Assembly (NCBI GenBank): GCA_025766275.1
Contig: JAFKAC010000003.1
Span: forward strand, 2,604,001-2,668,000
Direction of reading: 5' to 3'
DNA from: Lactarius indigo
Taxonomy: Eukaryota > Basidiomycota > Agaricomycetes > Russulales > Russulaceae
DNA: 64,000 nt
The notes under the pieces are model-generated. The model did no database searches. It was not told the origin of the DNA and was given only the letters and a program-made list of their open reading frames with translations. The translations under genes and the position numbers were made by a program. Position 1 is the stretch's first letter, and every line of letters begins with the position of its first letter. Below, one piece after another: positions 25,420 to 35,627 of this stretch.

Positions 25420-26626
25420 CTACACAAAGTCTAGAGGATGTCTATCCTTTTGACTAATGTGAACGTCCGCTGGTATTAAAAATTTCTCGTCACCCTCGTG
25501 CGCTGCAAGCTCTTCCCGCAACTTAGATGCGAGCACCGGGAGATAACCTCGTTCCGTGTTCGTGTGTCCACCTAGAATGGTACCTTCAGCATTTTTACTA
25601 GGAGGGCGCTTGAAGGACTTACACAATATAACGTTCTTTCCTGCTGCAACGGCCGCAAGTACTTCATGCTATGTATGCAGTGTGTGAGTATTTTGAATAA
25701 CTCGAGTGTCCGTCGGCCTACGTACGTGTGACATTTCCCCGGTAAAATAAACATCTGCGTCCACTCCGAGTAACACGGAACCCCCTGAGCCAGCGCATAT
25801 TGCAACCGACTGGACATCTGGGTTGGGGCTGTCAGTCCTCAGTGCCACTTGCACTGCGTGGGTTGCGGGGGTGTATCAGTAATCGAAGCAAGCAGGAACT
25901 GCACGTGTGTACGAGGCACAAACCTCGGGGGAGACCCAAGTGCTTCTTGGCTCTCTCTTGTAAACTTACCATGGTGGTCTTCTCGCTCAACCTCAACAGC
26001 CTCCCAAGCCCACCTCTTCCGCTGGAATGCTCGTCCCCGATCAGATCAATGCGGCCACTGCCCAAGCCAGACGCAAGCCAGTCGTTGATGCCGCCGTAAA
26101 CGGAGTCTAGCGCGGTATGAGGGCTGTAAATAGAAACACCAGCGGCCGCGCAGCGTAACAGTGACGCCTGAAGCGGGTTGGACAGCGTCAGGGACGAGAG
26201 TGGTTTGAAAACGGGCGGATGATACGCGATGATCATGGACGCTGGTAGCGAGAGTGCCTCGTTTGTGACACTGGTGGTCAAACTATGGGGAAGTCGGGTC
26301 AGACTTGGGATGAACTTTGTGGTGGACGAGTACGGAGTCCTACTCGATCGTCAGTAAAACATTCTGTGACGAACGCTGCTGCTGCTGCTGCTGCTGGGGA
26401 GCTTCTGTCACAATTTTTCGCAAGAAGTTTCGGCATCAGGTGGCAAAGAGACTTGGATGGTGATGGACGCAAAAACCTAGCAGCAATCCGACCTGACCGA
26501 ATTGTTGATCAGGTGAACCAAGGATCACAGCCCCATCAAGGACAGGCTCACGTTGTCCCATTTCTCTGCCAGAGAGAGGGGGGCGATCCGTTCCATCGCC
26601 TTGCTGACATGTCTCGCAATCGACAT
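25420..26626 (-). CDS. NIF3: NIF3-like dinuclear metal-binding protein
   Basis: NIF3/DUF34 family (GTP cyclohydrolase I type 2-like fold), widespread but with no firmly established activity; members bind two metal ions. It begins MSIARHVSKAMERIAPL (start 26624-26626) and continues through two short introns to EKWDNVGLLLEAP. A seven-glutamine run follows, then VLLTIDLTTSVTNEAL. Hallmarks: MIIAYHPPVF (metal-binding His), VSIYSPHTALDSVYGGINDWL, VAICAGSGGSVLLG, ADVYFTGEMSH, VILCKSFKRPPS region and the final GGHTNTERGYLPVLASKL with its metal-ligand His and Glu. The C-terminus is HPLDFV (stop 25420-25422). About six exons. It is convergent with the complex I gene, with 80 bases between stops, so the 3' UTRs probably overlap. 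Confidence 0.92.
26376..26396 (-). repeat. (CTG)7 / (CAG)7 trinucleotide repeat coding Gln
   Basis: Seven perfect CTG units on the plus strand, read as CAG on the coding strand of NIF3, giving seven consecutive glutamines between LLLEAP and RSSQNVLL. Likely length-polymorphic between strains. Confidence 0.9.
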
Positions 26627-26894
26627 AGAATCACTAGAGATTTACCGTAGAAGAGAGAATTCATACACGGTAATCACGATATTAGTCACTAAGCGTTCAC
26701 GTGACTCGGCGTACAAATGCATCTCGGTTTCGTACGGATATCAATCACCTTGCTTGACAAGGTCTCGTGGCAAGTCGAAATTCTCTGCCATTTACAAACA
26801 TCTGTAAACAACATAGTCATGTAATACACAGTTCCTCCTGTTTACACCGATGCGGCTTGACGCACACAGGATGTTCGTGCTTGAAATACAATTT
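26627..26894. promoter_or_regulatory. Upstream region of NIF3
   Basis: Immediately upstream of the NIF3 start. AT-rich, no motif that I can name. The remainder leads into the repeated segments at 26895. Confidence 0.3.
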
Positions 26895-27612
26895 TGGACA
26901 GGTACAGTTGTCATGAATTACATATCCAACCTCCTCCTCTGGTCCCAGGTGACACCATAGCATCTTCTCCGTGCAAGACAAGGCTCTGGAAGACATGTTG
27001 TGCCACCGTGCGCATGGTCAATGCACCCCCACCTGGGGACACACCTACGCCGATGACCTGTCCACGCGGTTCCACAACTTTCGACGCTCATGGAACTGGA
27101 ATGAATGAGTTCATTGCATACCCAAACACCGGTACTTTCGTTGGCAGTGTTTGCCTATGTAATGTGGTTTCAAGCTGTTTTATCACATACCCAAACACTG
27201 ATGCCATCATCGTTGCATTGACAATTGTACAGTAAGAATAAAATGCGGAAGCTGAGAAACGTTGGCCCCGGCTGCTCTGATGGGACTTATGCCTTCGTAG
27301 CCCATTCGCTATTTGGTGAAACGCTGATATCACGCTGACAAACATGGTGCAAAAATGGAATGAGGGGGACTGCAACGTTGGTTCCAGCCACCCAGATGGG
27401 ACTGCTATGCCCGTGTGGGAATACGCAAGTGTTTGTGGTTAAAATATAGGTACAATAATCAGACAGGTACAGTCGTCGTGGACCACATATCCGACCTCCA
27501 GCTCCGGAACACCTATTGTGCCACTCTGCGCATGGACACTGCACCCCCACCGGGGGCCACACCTACACCGACGACCTGCTCACGCTCTTCCACAACTTCC
27601 GATGCTCATGTA
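26895..27612 (+). repeat. Diverged local duplication (order A-B-B'-A')
   Basis: Two related segments lie in direct orientation. Copy A (about 26897-27092) and copy A' (about 27468-27606) share GACAGGTACAGT, CACATATCC-type text, GTGCCAC.TGCGCATGG, GCACCCCCACC and CACACCTAC.CCGA.GACCTG. A second pair, B (about 27263-27294) and B' (about 27375-27411), shares GTTGG..CC.GC and GATGGGACT. Copy A also has two CATACCCAAACAC words (about 27117 and 27185). Differences include single substitutions and gaps, so the duplication is old. Neither copy has a believable gene structure, though A and A' share a frame encoding a similar APPPG.TPTP stretch. It could be a remnant of a duplicated exon or repeat element. 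Confidence 0.6.
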
Positions 27613-28576
27613 GGCTCATGTAGGCCAAGGGCAAACGCTTGAAGCTGTTATCGTGAACATAGGAAAACCCCCAACAGGGTCATTGAATGGGGTTCAACGC
27701 TTATGTTACCCTGTCCTGGCAACACAAGAGGTACTGACGAGTTCTAGTTGTTGCCCCACAATTCGACAATATAGATCACCCAAGGAAGAACACAACGACC
27801 ACTAGTAAAACAAACAATAACTTAATAGATTATATAATTTTTGCTGGAGCGCAAGCAAGGTTACAGTCGACAAAGTCGACACCTAGTTTCCCTAAACTAT
27901 AAAAATTTCGGCAAGTAGGCCTCCATCTTTCCACCGGGTGGCACACAAAGACAAGTCCAAAATTGGGACAAACGGTTTGAAGTGGGAACTACGCAGGCAA
28001 GACGAATCATTATGCGATAAATGAAGAAGACGAGAATTGTTGCCAGTGACTTTGGGCAGCGCGCATTTCAAAATAGTGGTGCATCCGAGCCTCCATTAGC
28101 TCGACCGAAATGGTGCCGTCCATCATCACGGGGACCAGGGCGTCGTGAACGGTGGGGTGGGATGTTCTCAAGTTCAACTATAGGAAGAGTAACCCCAGTA
28201 GTGGGACGTCTATGTGACCGATGCATTCAATCGGGCAAACTAGGGAACGGAACATCGCCATCTTGGAGCCAAAGAGCTCAGCGTTGTCGTCGAAGGAGGT
28301 TTTCATCAGCTTCCAGGTCAGTAGTAGCCGGGTACTGCTGCTGCACATCTCATAACGGGCGCGCAGCATGCAAAAGGCCTTGCAAGTCGCAATGTGTTGG
28401 ACTTCCAATAAATGCACGTGGATCCCCATGAGGCTCAAGATCATGCGGTCATTGCCGTTCCAGGAACGGTGACCTAGGGGGTCCACATTTTCATCAGGAC
28501 AGTTGAGAAGACCCTGCGGATATTCGTCCAGTTGGCACATCGTCAGCGATGTCAAAAGGCAACGAGACCATTCAAG
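27613..28576. other. Gene-poor region, weak minus-strand ORF
   Basis: About 960 bases. AT-rich patch near 27815-27845. A minus-strand open frame (28178-28555, 125 codons from a TTG, 119 from ATG) reads MCQLDEYPQGLLNCPDEN and looks mildly protein-like, but has no start context or recognizable motif. A plus-strand frame (28021-28431) overlaps it. No transposon ends found. Confidence 0.35.
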
Positions 28577-29050
28577 TCAATTTCTCGCACCGAAGGAGAG
28601 CTTCAACTCGGCGGGCCATGTGGGTAAGCCTTCCAGAGTTTTTGGTCTGATAGTAGGGGCGTAGACGTCATGAACAGGGCGATGGTCACGATGGCCCTGC
28701 GAGTTCTTGTAGTGACTGCGCCGAGCACATGGAGAAGTATAGTGAGAAGTGAAATCCGAATCGGAGGAGAAGGGCTGCTGTCCATGTTTGTGCTTCCGCC
28801 TGGATGGCGACGGTGAAGGTTGCGCTCCTCGCAATGGAGGGAGTGGAGTGTGATGATCTAATGTCATACGTTGATATCTGTGTGGAAGTGAGGATCTTGA
28901 GTCATGCGTTGTTCGAGGAATATGCGAGGGTGTATGATAATGCAAGGAGGTCCGCCGCTGGGAATTCTGTTGGAATGCGTGTTGCAGGAGCGGTTCAAAC
29001 GGCGGAGCTGGTGGTGCCGAGGGCATAAGAAGGGGGCTCGAGAAGGACAT
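28577..29050 (-). CDS. Hypothetical Pro/Ser/His-rich disordered protein
   Basis: A single open frame of 157 codons from an ATG at 29048-29050 (MSFSSPLLMPSAPPAPP). The composition is Pro, Ser, His and Arg rich (PLPPLRGAQPSPSPSRRKHK), with no predicted membrane segment or known domain. It ends AELKLSFGARN. An upstream minus-strand frame (29086-29331), also Ser-rich, may belong to the same gene or be its leader. It resembles the low-complexity orphan proteins frequent in basidiomycetes. Function unknown; coding status only moderately supported by its length and the absence of a competing long frame. Confidence 0.35.
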   Translation of the reverse strand: MSFSSPLLMPSAPPAPPFEPLLQHAFQQNSQRRTSLHYHTPSHIPRTTHDSRSSLPHRYQRMTLDHHTPLPPLRGAQPSPSPSRRKHKHGQQPFSSDSDFTSHYTSPCARRSHYKNSQGHRDHRPVHDVYAPTIRPKTLEGLPTWPAELKLSFGARN

Positions 29051-30433
29051 GGCGCTCTGGGATCTGAAAGGCGAGATGCGATGCTCTACGATGAAGACTG
29101 GGACAAAATTTGACGAGGCCGGGACAAAGACTGGAGAGCCTGAGACCGAGACAAAGACAAAGACTGAGAAGAAAGACGTGACAGATGTTTCACGATGGGG
29201 ACTAATGGACTAGAAGGCCCTGAAGAAAAGAGGTATGCAGCCAGAGAGAGAGGGCAGGAAGTCTGATGGGCAGTCAGGCTAGTAACTCTAAGAAAGCAAT
29301 GAGAGGATACAAACGGGAAAACTCGAACCAATTACACGAAGGCCACTTTACGAACTCCTCAGCACAAACATGGCAGTCCTCATATGGTGCGACACTCCCC
29401 ACAACTGGCAGGAAGCAAATCGACCAATTCAAATTTTACAGCTCCCTGGCGAGCGCCGACTCGCAAAGTACGACGCACACTGCCGGCCTCGTTTTTAAAT
29501 CAATGCCCCACTCAAGGCTACAGAGAATATTGCGCTCGATCTCTTTCCTACAATGAAAAGAAAGTTAGGCAGATCCGACCGAGGGAAGTCGCGTCAATGG
29601 CATTCCATCCATAGAGGTGCGTCCATGCCGCCAGAATATTTGATACACATTCAACGCACATCCGGGTCCTAGTCCAGAGGCAATCGAACCTGGGACTTAC
29701 TGCAGACCAGAATCTGAAAATCAAGTAGCGCTCAATTCATTTATTATGGCAAATGTTATGCTCTACCGAATTGGATGCATCGAAAATTGAGAGATGTTTA
29801 CATCTTTCAAACTACCCAATCCAACCCCCGATTCTTTCTTTCTTTTCACAGGAGTCACGGCCGCTAAGAATGGTGTGATGTTAGTTGGATGGGGCTATTA
29901 TCTGCAGTGTTGACCTATGTAGCGATCCAGGATGACGTTTTGCCTCTGTGGGCTATAAGGCCACGTCTTTTCGACCACTTTTGGCCTCCTCGGACTTTGA
30001 CTCTTGTAGTCAGTCGCCCCGATCTTGCGTCTATTGCACGAACCCTCCTGTAGCTTGTATGAAGTTGGCAAGAGGGACTATGGTTTCTTCATTGGAAAGT
30101 GATGCCGCAATTTTGCTTCGAGTCTCCCGCACCGGTTCGAGAGCTCCCACGTTTTGAATGTACAAGCCAGACTCTCCAGCAGGTAGAGCTTGGGGATCTC
30201 CTTATAGTGACCGCGAGCTGGGATTTGGATGCTGTCCGCTTTTTTTTTTTTTTTTTCCAATCTATGGAGGTATGCATTTTGACTAGTGAGATGTCTCTGG
30301 CGTAGCGGAAAAAGTGGCTGCCCAAGAAATTTGGTACTGATTAGCTGAACGAATTCACAAGAGAGAGTCGATGTGGTTACTGTAAGCTCATCTGACTCGT
30401 GCACGTGCCGGTATCCGTCTGGCGTGGACCACA
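29051..30433. other. Gene-poor region upstream of the glutaredoxin gene
   Basis: About 1.4 kb with only short frames. A stretch at 29086-29160 is rich in GACCGAGAC/AAGACAAAGAC-type purine repeats. A run of 17 T lies at 30240-30256. A B-box-like GGTTCGATTGCC occurs on the minus strand near 29680 without a tRNA fold. No gene called. Confidence 0.4.
30240..30256 (+). repeat. Poly(T) tract, 17 bases
   Basis: Seventeen uninterrupted T, about 180 bases upstream of the glutaredoxin start codon. Poly(dA:dT) tracts of this kind commonly mark nucleosome-poor fungal promoters; that role here is inferred. Confidence 0.7.
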
Positions 30434-31035
30434 ATGTTGCGTCGAGGATTATCTTTGTTCTCCGCACTGTATCCTTCATCACTTGCTTCTTCATCGAGTC
30501 CATCTCCCCGACAGCTCAAAGAGGTGGTTACTAAGGATTTCGTCAATGTACGCGTGTGCTTTACGGGGAATCCACATTCTCCTCACCATTCCATTACAGC
30601 AAACTATTGCTCAGAATAGAGTCGTCATATTCTCTAAATCCTATTGTCCGTATTGCAAACGCGCCAAAGATCTTTTCGCAACCGTATTTCCAGATGTAGA
30701 GGTCAAGGTTCTAGAGTGCGTCTCGTTGCTGTGCGTTAGAAGAGCCAACTCTGACTAGGAAATGTCTTGTCAGGCTAGATATCCGGGACGATGGATCCGA
30801 AATCCAGGGATACCTCCTGCAGCTGACAGACCAGAGGACCGTGCCCAACATCTTTATCAGTGAGTACACCATATATCTCCTGTTCTCGCGCCAATATCCC
30901 ACTCTTAGATCAGAAGCACATTGGCGGTAAGTGAGATATCCACGCGTGATCACAACCTGTCGATCTCAGTCACTGATAGGGAACGACAAACTCCAAGCCT
31001 TGCACAAGACAGACGAGGTCAGGGCTCTTCTTTAG
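30434..31035 (+). CDS. Dithiol glutaredoxin (CPYC type)
   Basis: Small thiol-disulfide oxidoreductase using glutathione. The active site is the classic CPYC in VVIFSKSYCPYCKRAKDLF. The GSH-binding TVPNIFI (cis-Pro) and GGNDKLQALHKTDEVRALL follow in the expected order. Five exons: the first (start 30434-30436) encodes MLRRGLSLFSALYPSSLAS, a Ser/Leu/Arg-rich extension that could be a mitochondrial presequence or secretory leader, absent from the shortest glutaredoxins. The introns at about 30548-30600, 30717-30773, 30858-30908 and 30926-30979 all keep frame. The fourth exon is only 18 nt long, encoding QKHIGG. The protein ends RALL with the stop at 31033-31035. Confidence 0.93.
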
Positions 31036-31333
31036 GTCACGGAAGCCCACAGCGTATTTTTCGAACCTCCAAACTCTCACGAATGGCACTGAATGACACG
31101 ACGAACTAGTAATAAATTTGGAATACAAAAAGGTCTGAACCAAAATGAAAAAAGTATATACTTTGAAAGCGTAGTGCGATACAACAGAACAGCAGACAGC
31201 AAAAAATGACACAAGATAGCAAATTAACCCCGTCCAGACTGAGGATGGCTGAGAGCGACACAACGAACGAGATCGACGGCAACATCAAGGAAGTTTCGGA
31301 AGACGTCCTTCCGTCCTGGGTTGTGCAAGGGAA
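31036..31333. other. Convergent intergenic stretch
   Basis: About 300 bases, AT-rich, between convergent genes. Expected to hold both 3' UTRs. AATAAA-like TAATAAATTTG near 31110 could serve polyadenylation of the glutaredoxin transcript. No coding signal. Confidence 0.45.
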
Positions 31334-31900
31334 TTAGGTGTCTCTACGAATAGTCCCGATGTTACCCAAGCCACCAATAGAAGCCCGTCGCCCATGTGCA
31401 GGAGGACTGACTGGGGCCGCCGGAGGGTTGACTGGAGCCGCCGGAGGGCTGACTGGAGCTTCCGGAGGACTAACTGGAGCCGCCGGAGGATTGACCAGAG
31501 ATTTCGCAGGTACTGCTGGAGTGGAAGGGGGAGCCGGAGGCTGAGTTGTAGGTGACTCGGGATCGTTCGAATCCCCAGTTGCGGCCGATTCAGGAGCCCT
31601 ATTAGAGAGGTCCCCTCCGATTTCCTTCAAAACATCCGAGACAATCTCCTTAACATCCCCAATAACATCTCGGCTGTACAGGTGATCTGTAGCTATGTTA
31701 GAAAAGAAGGCGGATGTGCTGACAATAGGCGCACCGTGTGAACGAGCCGCCACATTGTCGCAATGTGCGACTGGGGCAGGCAACGGTGAGTCCTCTGATG
31801 AATCGCCAGTAGGAGCTGCCAAAGCAGAAAGAGATGACGACGACGAGACCGACACCGCCAACGAAGCAAGGAGTAGGGAAGAGCTAGACGGGAGTCTCAT
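31334..31900 (-). CDS. Secreted protein with proline-rich tandem repeats
   Basis: A single-exon frame of 188 codons starting MRLPSSSSLLLASLAVSV at 31900, a clear signal peptide probably cleaved near the ALAAP region. The mature part has one Cys (PVAHCDN), a short amphipathic stretch (VIGDVKEIVSDVLKEIGGDL) and then a tandem repeat region of about five units of NPPAAPVSPP/EAPVSPP type (31392-31500), encoded by near-identical 24-27 base units. It ends HGRRASIGGLGNIGTIRRD. No known domain. The repeats suggest a cell-wall-associated or extracellular linker protein, possibly an effector-like orphan, but this is inference. No paralogue is present in the window. Confidence 0.65.
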   Translation of the reverse strand: MRLPSSSSLLLASLAVSVSSSSSLSALAAPTGDSSEDSPLPAPVAHCDNVAARSHGAPIVSTSAFFSNIATDHLYSRDVIGDVKEIVSDVLKEIGGDLSNRAPESAATGDSNDPESPTTQPPAPPSTPAVPAKSLVNPPAAPVSPPEAPVSPPAAPVNPPAAPVSPPAHGRRASIGGLGNIGTIRRDT

Positions 31901-32579
31901 GATGATCTCAAGTAGTGAACAGTGCTTAGAAGTTATAGGGTGTTAAGACGGAGCTGTAGGTTTCTCGCCTTACCACCCTCAGTTTTATAGGTAAGAGGAA
32001 TAGGCACGACATTAGGGGTCTGTTCAGTCGGGATTGGAACCCTCGTGAATTCGAGTATGGGCACTCAGCCTCCAAGGAAGAAATCCATTACAACTTGTGA
32101 AACAGACGGCGAGATTTTATATCGGGCTGAGTGGGGCTCGATCAAGCCGACCTATTTCTGGTTTCCATTTCCCATATCTCCCTCTCTGGAGCAGAACGTC
32201 GATGTCTCCCGGGATTTATACCACCACCGGAGTGTGCACTGGCAACCATAAGGTCCCATAACGTTCGAAATAGCGGGCTACCTAGCGGCAGGAGAAACCA
32301 CAAGGAAAGAGCGAGTAGTAAACTAGTAACTTGGGGTCAGTGTACGACAGCGTATACCTGATGAATCTGATTATAACTTACGCAATGAAGAGGAGGATGA
32401 ACACCCAGTCGGAGAGCATGACCGTGACGATGATGCGGACCAAACATTCGGAACGTGTCTCACTCCAGGAAAAAGGTAAGAGACCTGATTGGTAATCCTC
32501 TCGGACTCCAACCGTTGCCTTGGGTCGTTCGATCTCAAATCCTCGCCCATCCCTACTCAGACGCAGGCTCACCGCGACT
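31901..32579. promoter_or_regulatory. Divergent promoter region
   Basis: About 680 bases between the secreted-protein gene (-) and the CDF transporter gene (+). A TATAGG/TTTTATAGG element near 31983 lies 80-90 bases upstream of the minus-strand start and could serve it. No coding signal; the ORFs here are short. Confidence 0.4.
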
Positions 32580-34504
32580 ATGAATGAGTCAAATCAGGCC
32601 GCTGCAACCCCTAATTTAAAATTCCCTTCCGAAGTTGGCAACCCGGATCCCTCCCTATCGGTTGTGGCTTCTTGTCAACTTCCTAAGTTGTTTTTAAACG
32701 TTCGTTTCCTGCAGGTGCCCGACGCAGTGGTAACTGATCGTCGATTGGCCTCGTATGACGCGGAAGCGGACGCAGGGAGCCCAACCTCTCCTCAGCTGAT
32801 GCCCCGTAGAGACCCATTCAATTTTGGCCACGGCCTCAAGACAGACGCAGAAATTGCGGAGCTCCGCAGCCGCAAACGGGGTAAACGCCTCGCCACTTAC
32901 CATCGTAAACAGAATGCTGTAGGCGTCTCTTCTATGTTCGTGGTCCTTACTCACGCTGGGAGGATCTCAGCTTATAACGTCTCTCTTGAAGCCCATGGAG
33001 GAACACACAGAAGATGCTAGGAACGAAGAGGATATTTCTCGGCTACCCGTAAGCGCTTGTACTAGTACATCATGCTAACGACCATCTTCATTCGATATTC
33101 CAAGGTGAAAACTGCGGTGCGCGCGAGTCTCGTTGCTAACATCGCACTTGCGGTGCTGCAATGTCAGAACTTGTTGTTGCATCGATATTCTGTTGACTCA
33201 CTTTTATGGACAGTGTATGCCGCCGTCTCATCTGCTTCTTTGTCTCTCTTGGCTACTGGCATCGACTCGGTATTCGACGTCGGCAGCAATTTTCTCCTTT
33301 ACTATATCAATCACAAATCGAGTAGAATGGACGCCAATAAATGGCCAGTGGGTGGGGCGCGCTTGGAAACCATAGGCAATGTAATCTACGGTACGTCCTT
33401 CTGGCACAGTTCATGGATGTCATTGATTCTTCATCCCCAGGTTTTCTGTGTGTGGACAATATTTTCTATGCTCGGGATCGTTGTTGACTTTGCACATAGC
33501 ATGGGATCTGTCAACTTCATCGTGATAATAGAGTCTGCACGAGACTTGATCTCCCATAAAAACCAAGATTTGAATGACTTTCACATACCCTCTGTTGTTG
33601 CTGTTGGCGCCGCCTTGGGTAGACCAACCCGACTTTCTACACTTATTGTGCTGATGCTGATCAACTCGAAGGTGTTAAATTTCTTTTATTCCTTTACTGT
33701 TACTCGTTGCGTTCGAAGTCGAGTCAGGTTGCGGTGCTCTGGGAGGACCACCGCAATGACATATTCATAAACTCGTTCGGTGAGTTCTGTATGTTAGCTC
33801 TCCCAGCACCGCACATTTTGATACGTGCGCTCAGGCCTCCTCATGTCGGCCGGGGGTAGCAAGCTGGCATGGTGTATGTATTCCCTTTTAAAGTCATCGT
33901 GTTACTCAACACGCGGGTTCTAGATCTGGACCCGATTGGGGCAATTATTGCGAGTGACATCTCTCGTTTGTAACTTATTGACGCTCATTTGCACGCAGAT
34001 CGCTCTTGGCGTTATCGTGGCTTGGACTCGCACTGTCTACACTCAATTTGAGTTACTGGCGGGGAAATCCGCTCCTCATGATTTCATTCAGCTCATCATT
34101 TACAAGGCGATGACATTTAGCGATGAAATAGAGAAAATTGATACTGTTCGCGCATATCACGTACGTCATCAAATATTTGAATTGTGGCACCTGATTAAGC
34201 CTGCTTTAGAGTGGCCCTGTCCGTCTGTGCCTGTCCTGTGTCCAGTCCAATACCTAATTGCCCTCTATAGGATTATTTTGTTGAGGTCGACGTCGTTATG
34301 GATGCAAACACGCCGTTATGGAAGGCTCATGACATCAGTCAAAAGCTACAAGATAAAATAGAAATATTGCCAAACGTCGGAAGAGCGTTCGTTCACGTCG
34401 ACCATGAGACAACGCATACTCCGGTCAGAACCTTGTTCGCCCTCCCGCCCCTCCATCTCATATTCACAACCTCGTTCTCACAGGAACACCGGAAGTATAT
34501 TTGA
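32580..34504 (+). CDS. Cation diffusion facilitator (CDF) metal transporter
   Basis: Proton-coupled divalent-metal exporter of the cation-efflux family. The N-terminal 120 residues are disordered and basic (ELRSRKRGKRLATYHRK). Membrane helices begin in VKTAVRASLVANIALAVLQ. The metal site on the second membrane helix is visible as IDSVFDVGSN, a D-x3-D pattern more typical of Mn2+-type CDFs than the H-x3-D of Zn2+ types. KWPVGGARLETIGNVIYG follows. Further helices are in exons near 33440-33700 and 33980-34070. The cytosolic C-terminal domain has ISQKLQDKIEILPNVGRAFVHVDHE and TPEHRKYI, the usual ending. About nine exons. Mn2+ selectivity and Golgi or vacuolar location are family inferences. Confidence 0.87.
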
Positions 34505-34905
34505 TGATATACTACGATGGAACGAAATATGGTTTACGGTTGTCGCTATCATTGGACGCTAGGCAAATTGTCCCTGAGTTCCACCTTCTATTTCTGCCAT
34601 TCGATCGATTTACTTGTACGTTATGGGAGGTCCCGACGTTATGCATTTTCTGGCAGTTTTTTTCTTCGAGTTTTCTTTCAGCTGAGGCTATATCGCAGTC
34701 ACAGACGCACGTGACGGGTGAAATCATCCTCGTGACACGGTCGCGTCCCGACGAAACTGCTGCTGCTGGTGTCGAGAACTTTCTGTGAAAACTGGTAGAT
34801 TCGAATTTGGTCGTTTTCAGACGACTCTCAAATGAGACTTATTTGTTACATGGTCTGACCTTGCGCTGGTGTCTGATCGTCTTCGTCCAATCTGCTGCAC
34901 GGGAA
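34505..34905. other. Intergenic stretch, 3' of the CDF gene
   Basis: About 400 bases. Short overlapping frames only. Probably the CDF 3' UTR and the promoter of the next gene; CTGCTGCTGG (near 34759) is a minor triplet run. Confidence 0.4.
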
Positions 34906-35391
34906 ATGTCGATGGTTCACCGAGGCACTCAATGTGGCTTTCTTCTCACACTCAGCACTCTCTTTCTTTCGTTCTTGTGCTCAAATGCCTACCCCCATCT
35001 ACCTTTTCATTCGCGTAACCTCGTTTTGGTGAACGACTCATTCATTCAGTCCTATACCGACAACGGGACAATCATCATCATCGCTAAGCCAATAGAACAT
35101 CCTCAAGCCATCGACCCGAATTTCGAGGATAATCTCCATGTCGTCGTCGCGTGTTCTCTTGTGCTCTTACTCGTTACCTTGTTGGGGCTCTTCATTCGAC
35201 ACTACGGGTTGACGTTACCCCAGGCGCTACCTCCAACAAACACTGAACAACAACACACCCCAAGTACTCCAAGTACGGTTACAGAAGATCAGACACCCAT
35301 ATGTGGGAAAGAAGCTGTGATTGGCCTCGGTTTCAGTCAGTTTGAGTCACCGGCAAGTGTGAGGGTGCCACCAGCGGCGCGTGTAAAGTAG
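34906..35391 (+). CDS. Small single-pass membrane protein, unknown
   Basis: A 161-residue uninterrupted frame from ATG 34906 (MSMVHRGTQCGFLLTLS). The first 32 residues contain a hydrophobic leader that looks like a signal peptide (cleavage near SNAYP). A lumenal segment with one or two NxT/S sites (VNDSF, DNGTI) follows, then a transmembrane segment at about residues 82-102 (VVVACSLVLLLVTLLGLFI). The tail is Pro/Thr-rich. An in-frame TTG-started extension upstream exists but ATG is preferred. No family recognized; type I topology is inferred. Confidence 0.5.
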   Translation: MSMVHRGTQCGFLLTLSTLFLSFLCSNAYPHLPFHSRNLVLVNDSFIQSYTDNGTIIIIAKPIEHPQAIDPNFEDNLHVVVACSLVLLLVTLLGLFIRHYGLTLPQALPPTNTEQQHTPSTPSTVTEDQTPICGKEAVIGLGFSQFESPASVRVPPAARVK

Positions 35392-35627
35392 TATGGGTCA
35401 CGTGTTTGTGGTACCGCGACTGTATACTGTACTTGTAGTACTCTAGCTACAATAGCCGACCTCAGGCCCAAGTGCTCGTTCTTTTTTCTCTGTTCAACTC
35501 CTCGTCACACAATCGCACTTGAGCCTTTTTTTTATTACTTCCGCGGTGAAATCTACTCGGCACCGACATACCACATTTACCTCATATACCCATCGCATAC
35601 CCACCCCACAGTCAGCTGAGTTTACCA

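Noticed and set aside
29640..29760. tRNA-like B box (GGTTCGATTGCC on the minus strand)
   Set aside because: No 5' half of the acceptor stem or A box pairs with it, and the T-arm stem is imperfect; taken as chance.
30078..30503. 141-codon minus-strand ORF across the poly(T) tract
   Set aside because: Overlaps the first exon of the well-supported glutaredoxin gene and its lysine run is only the poly(T) read backwards.
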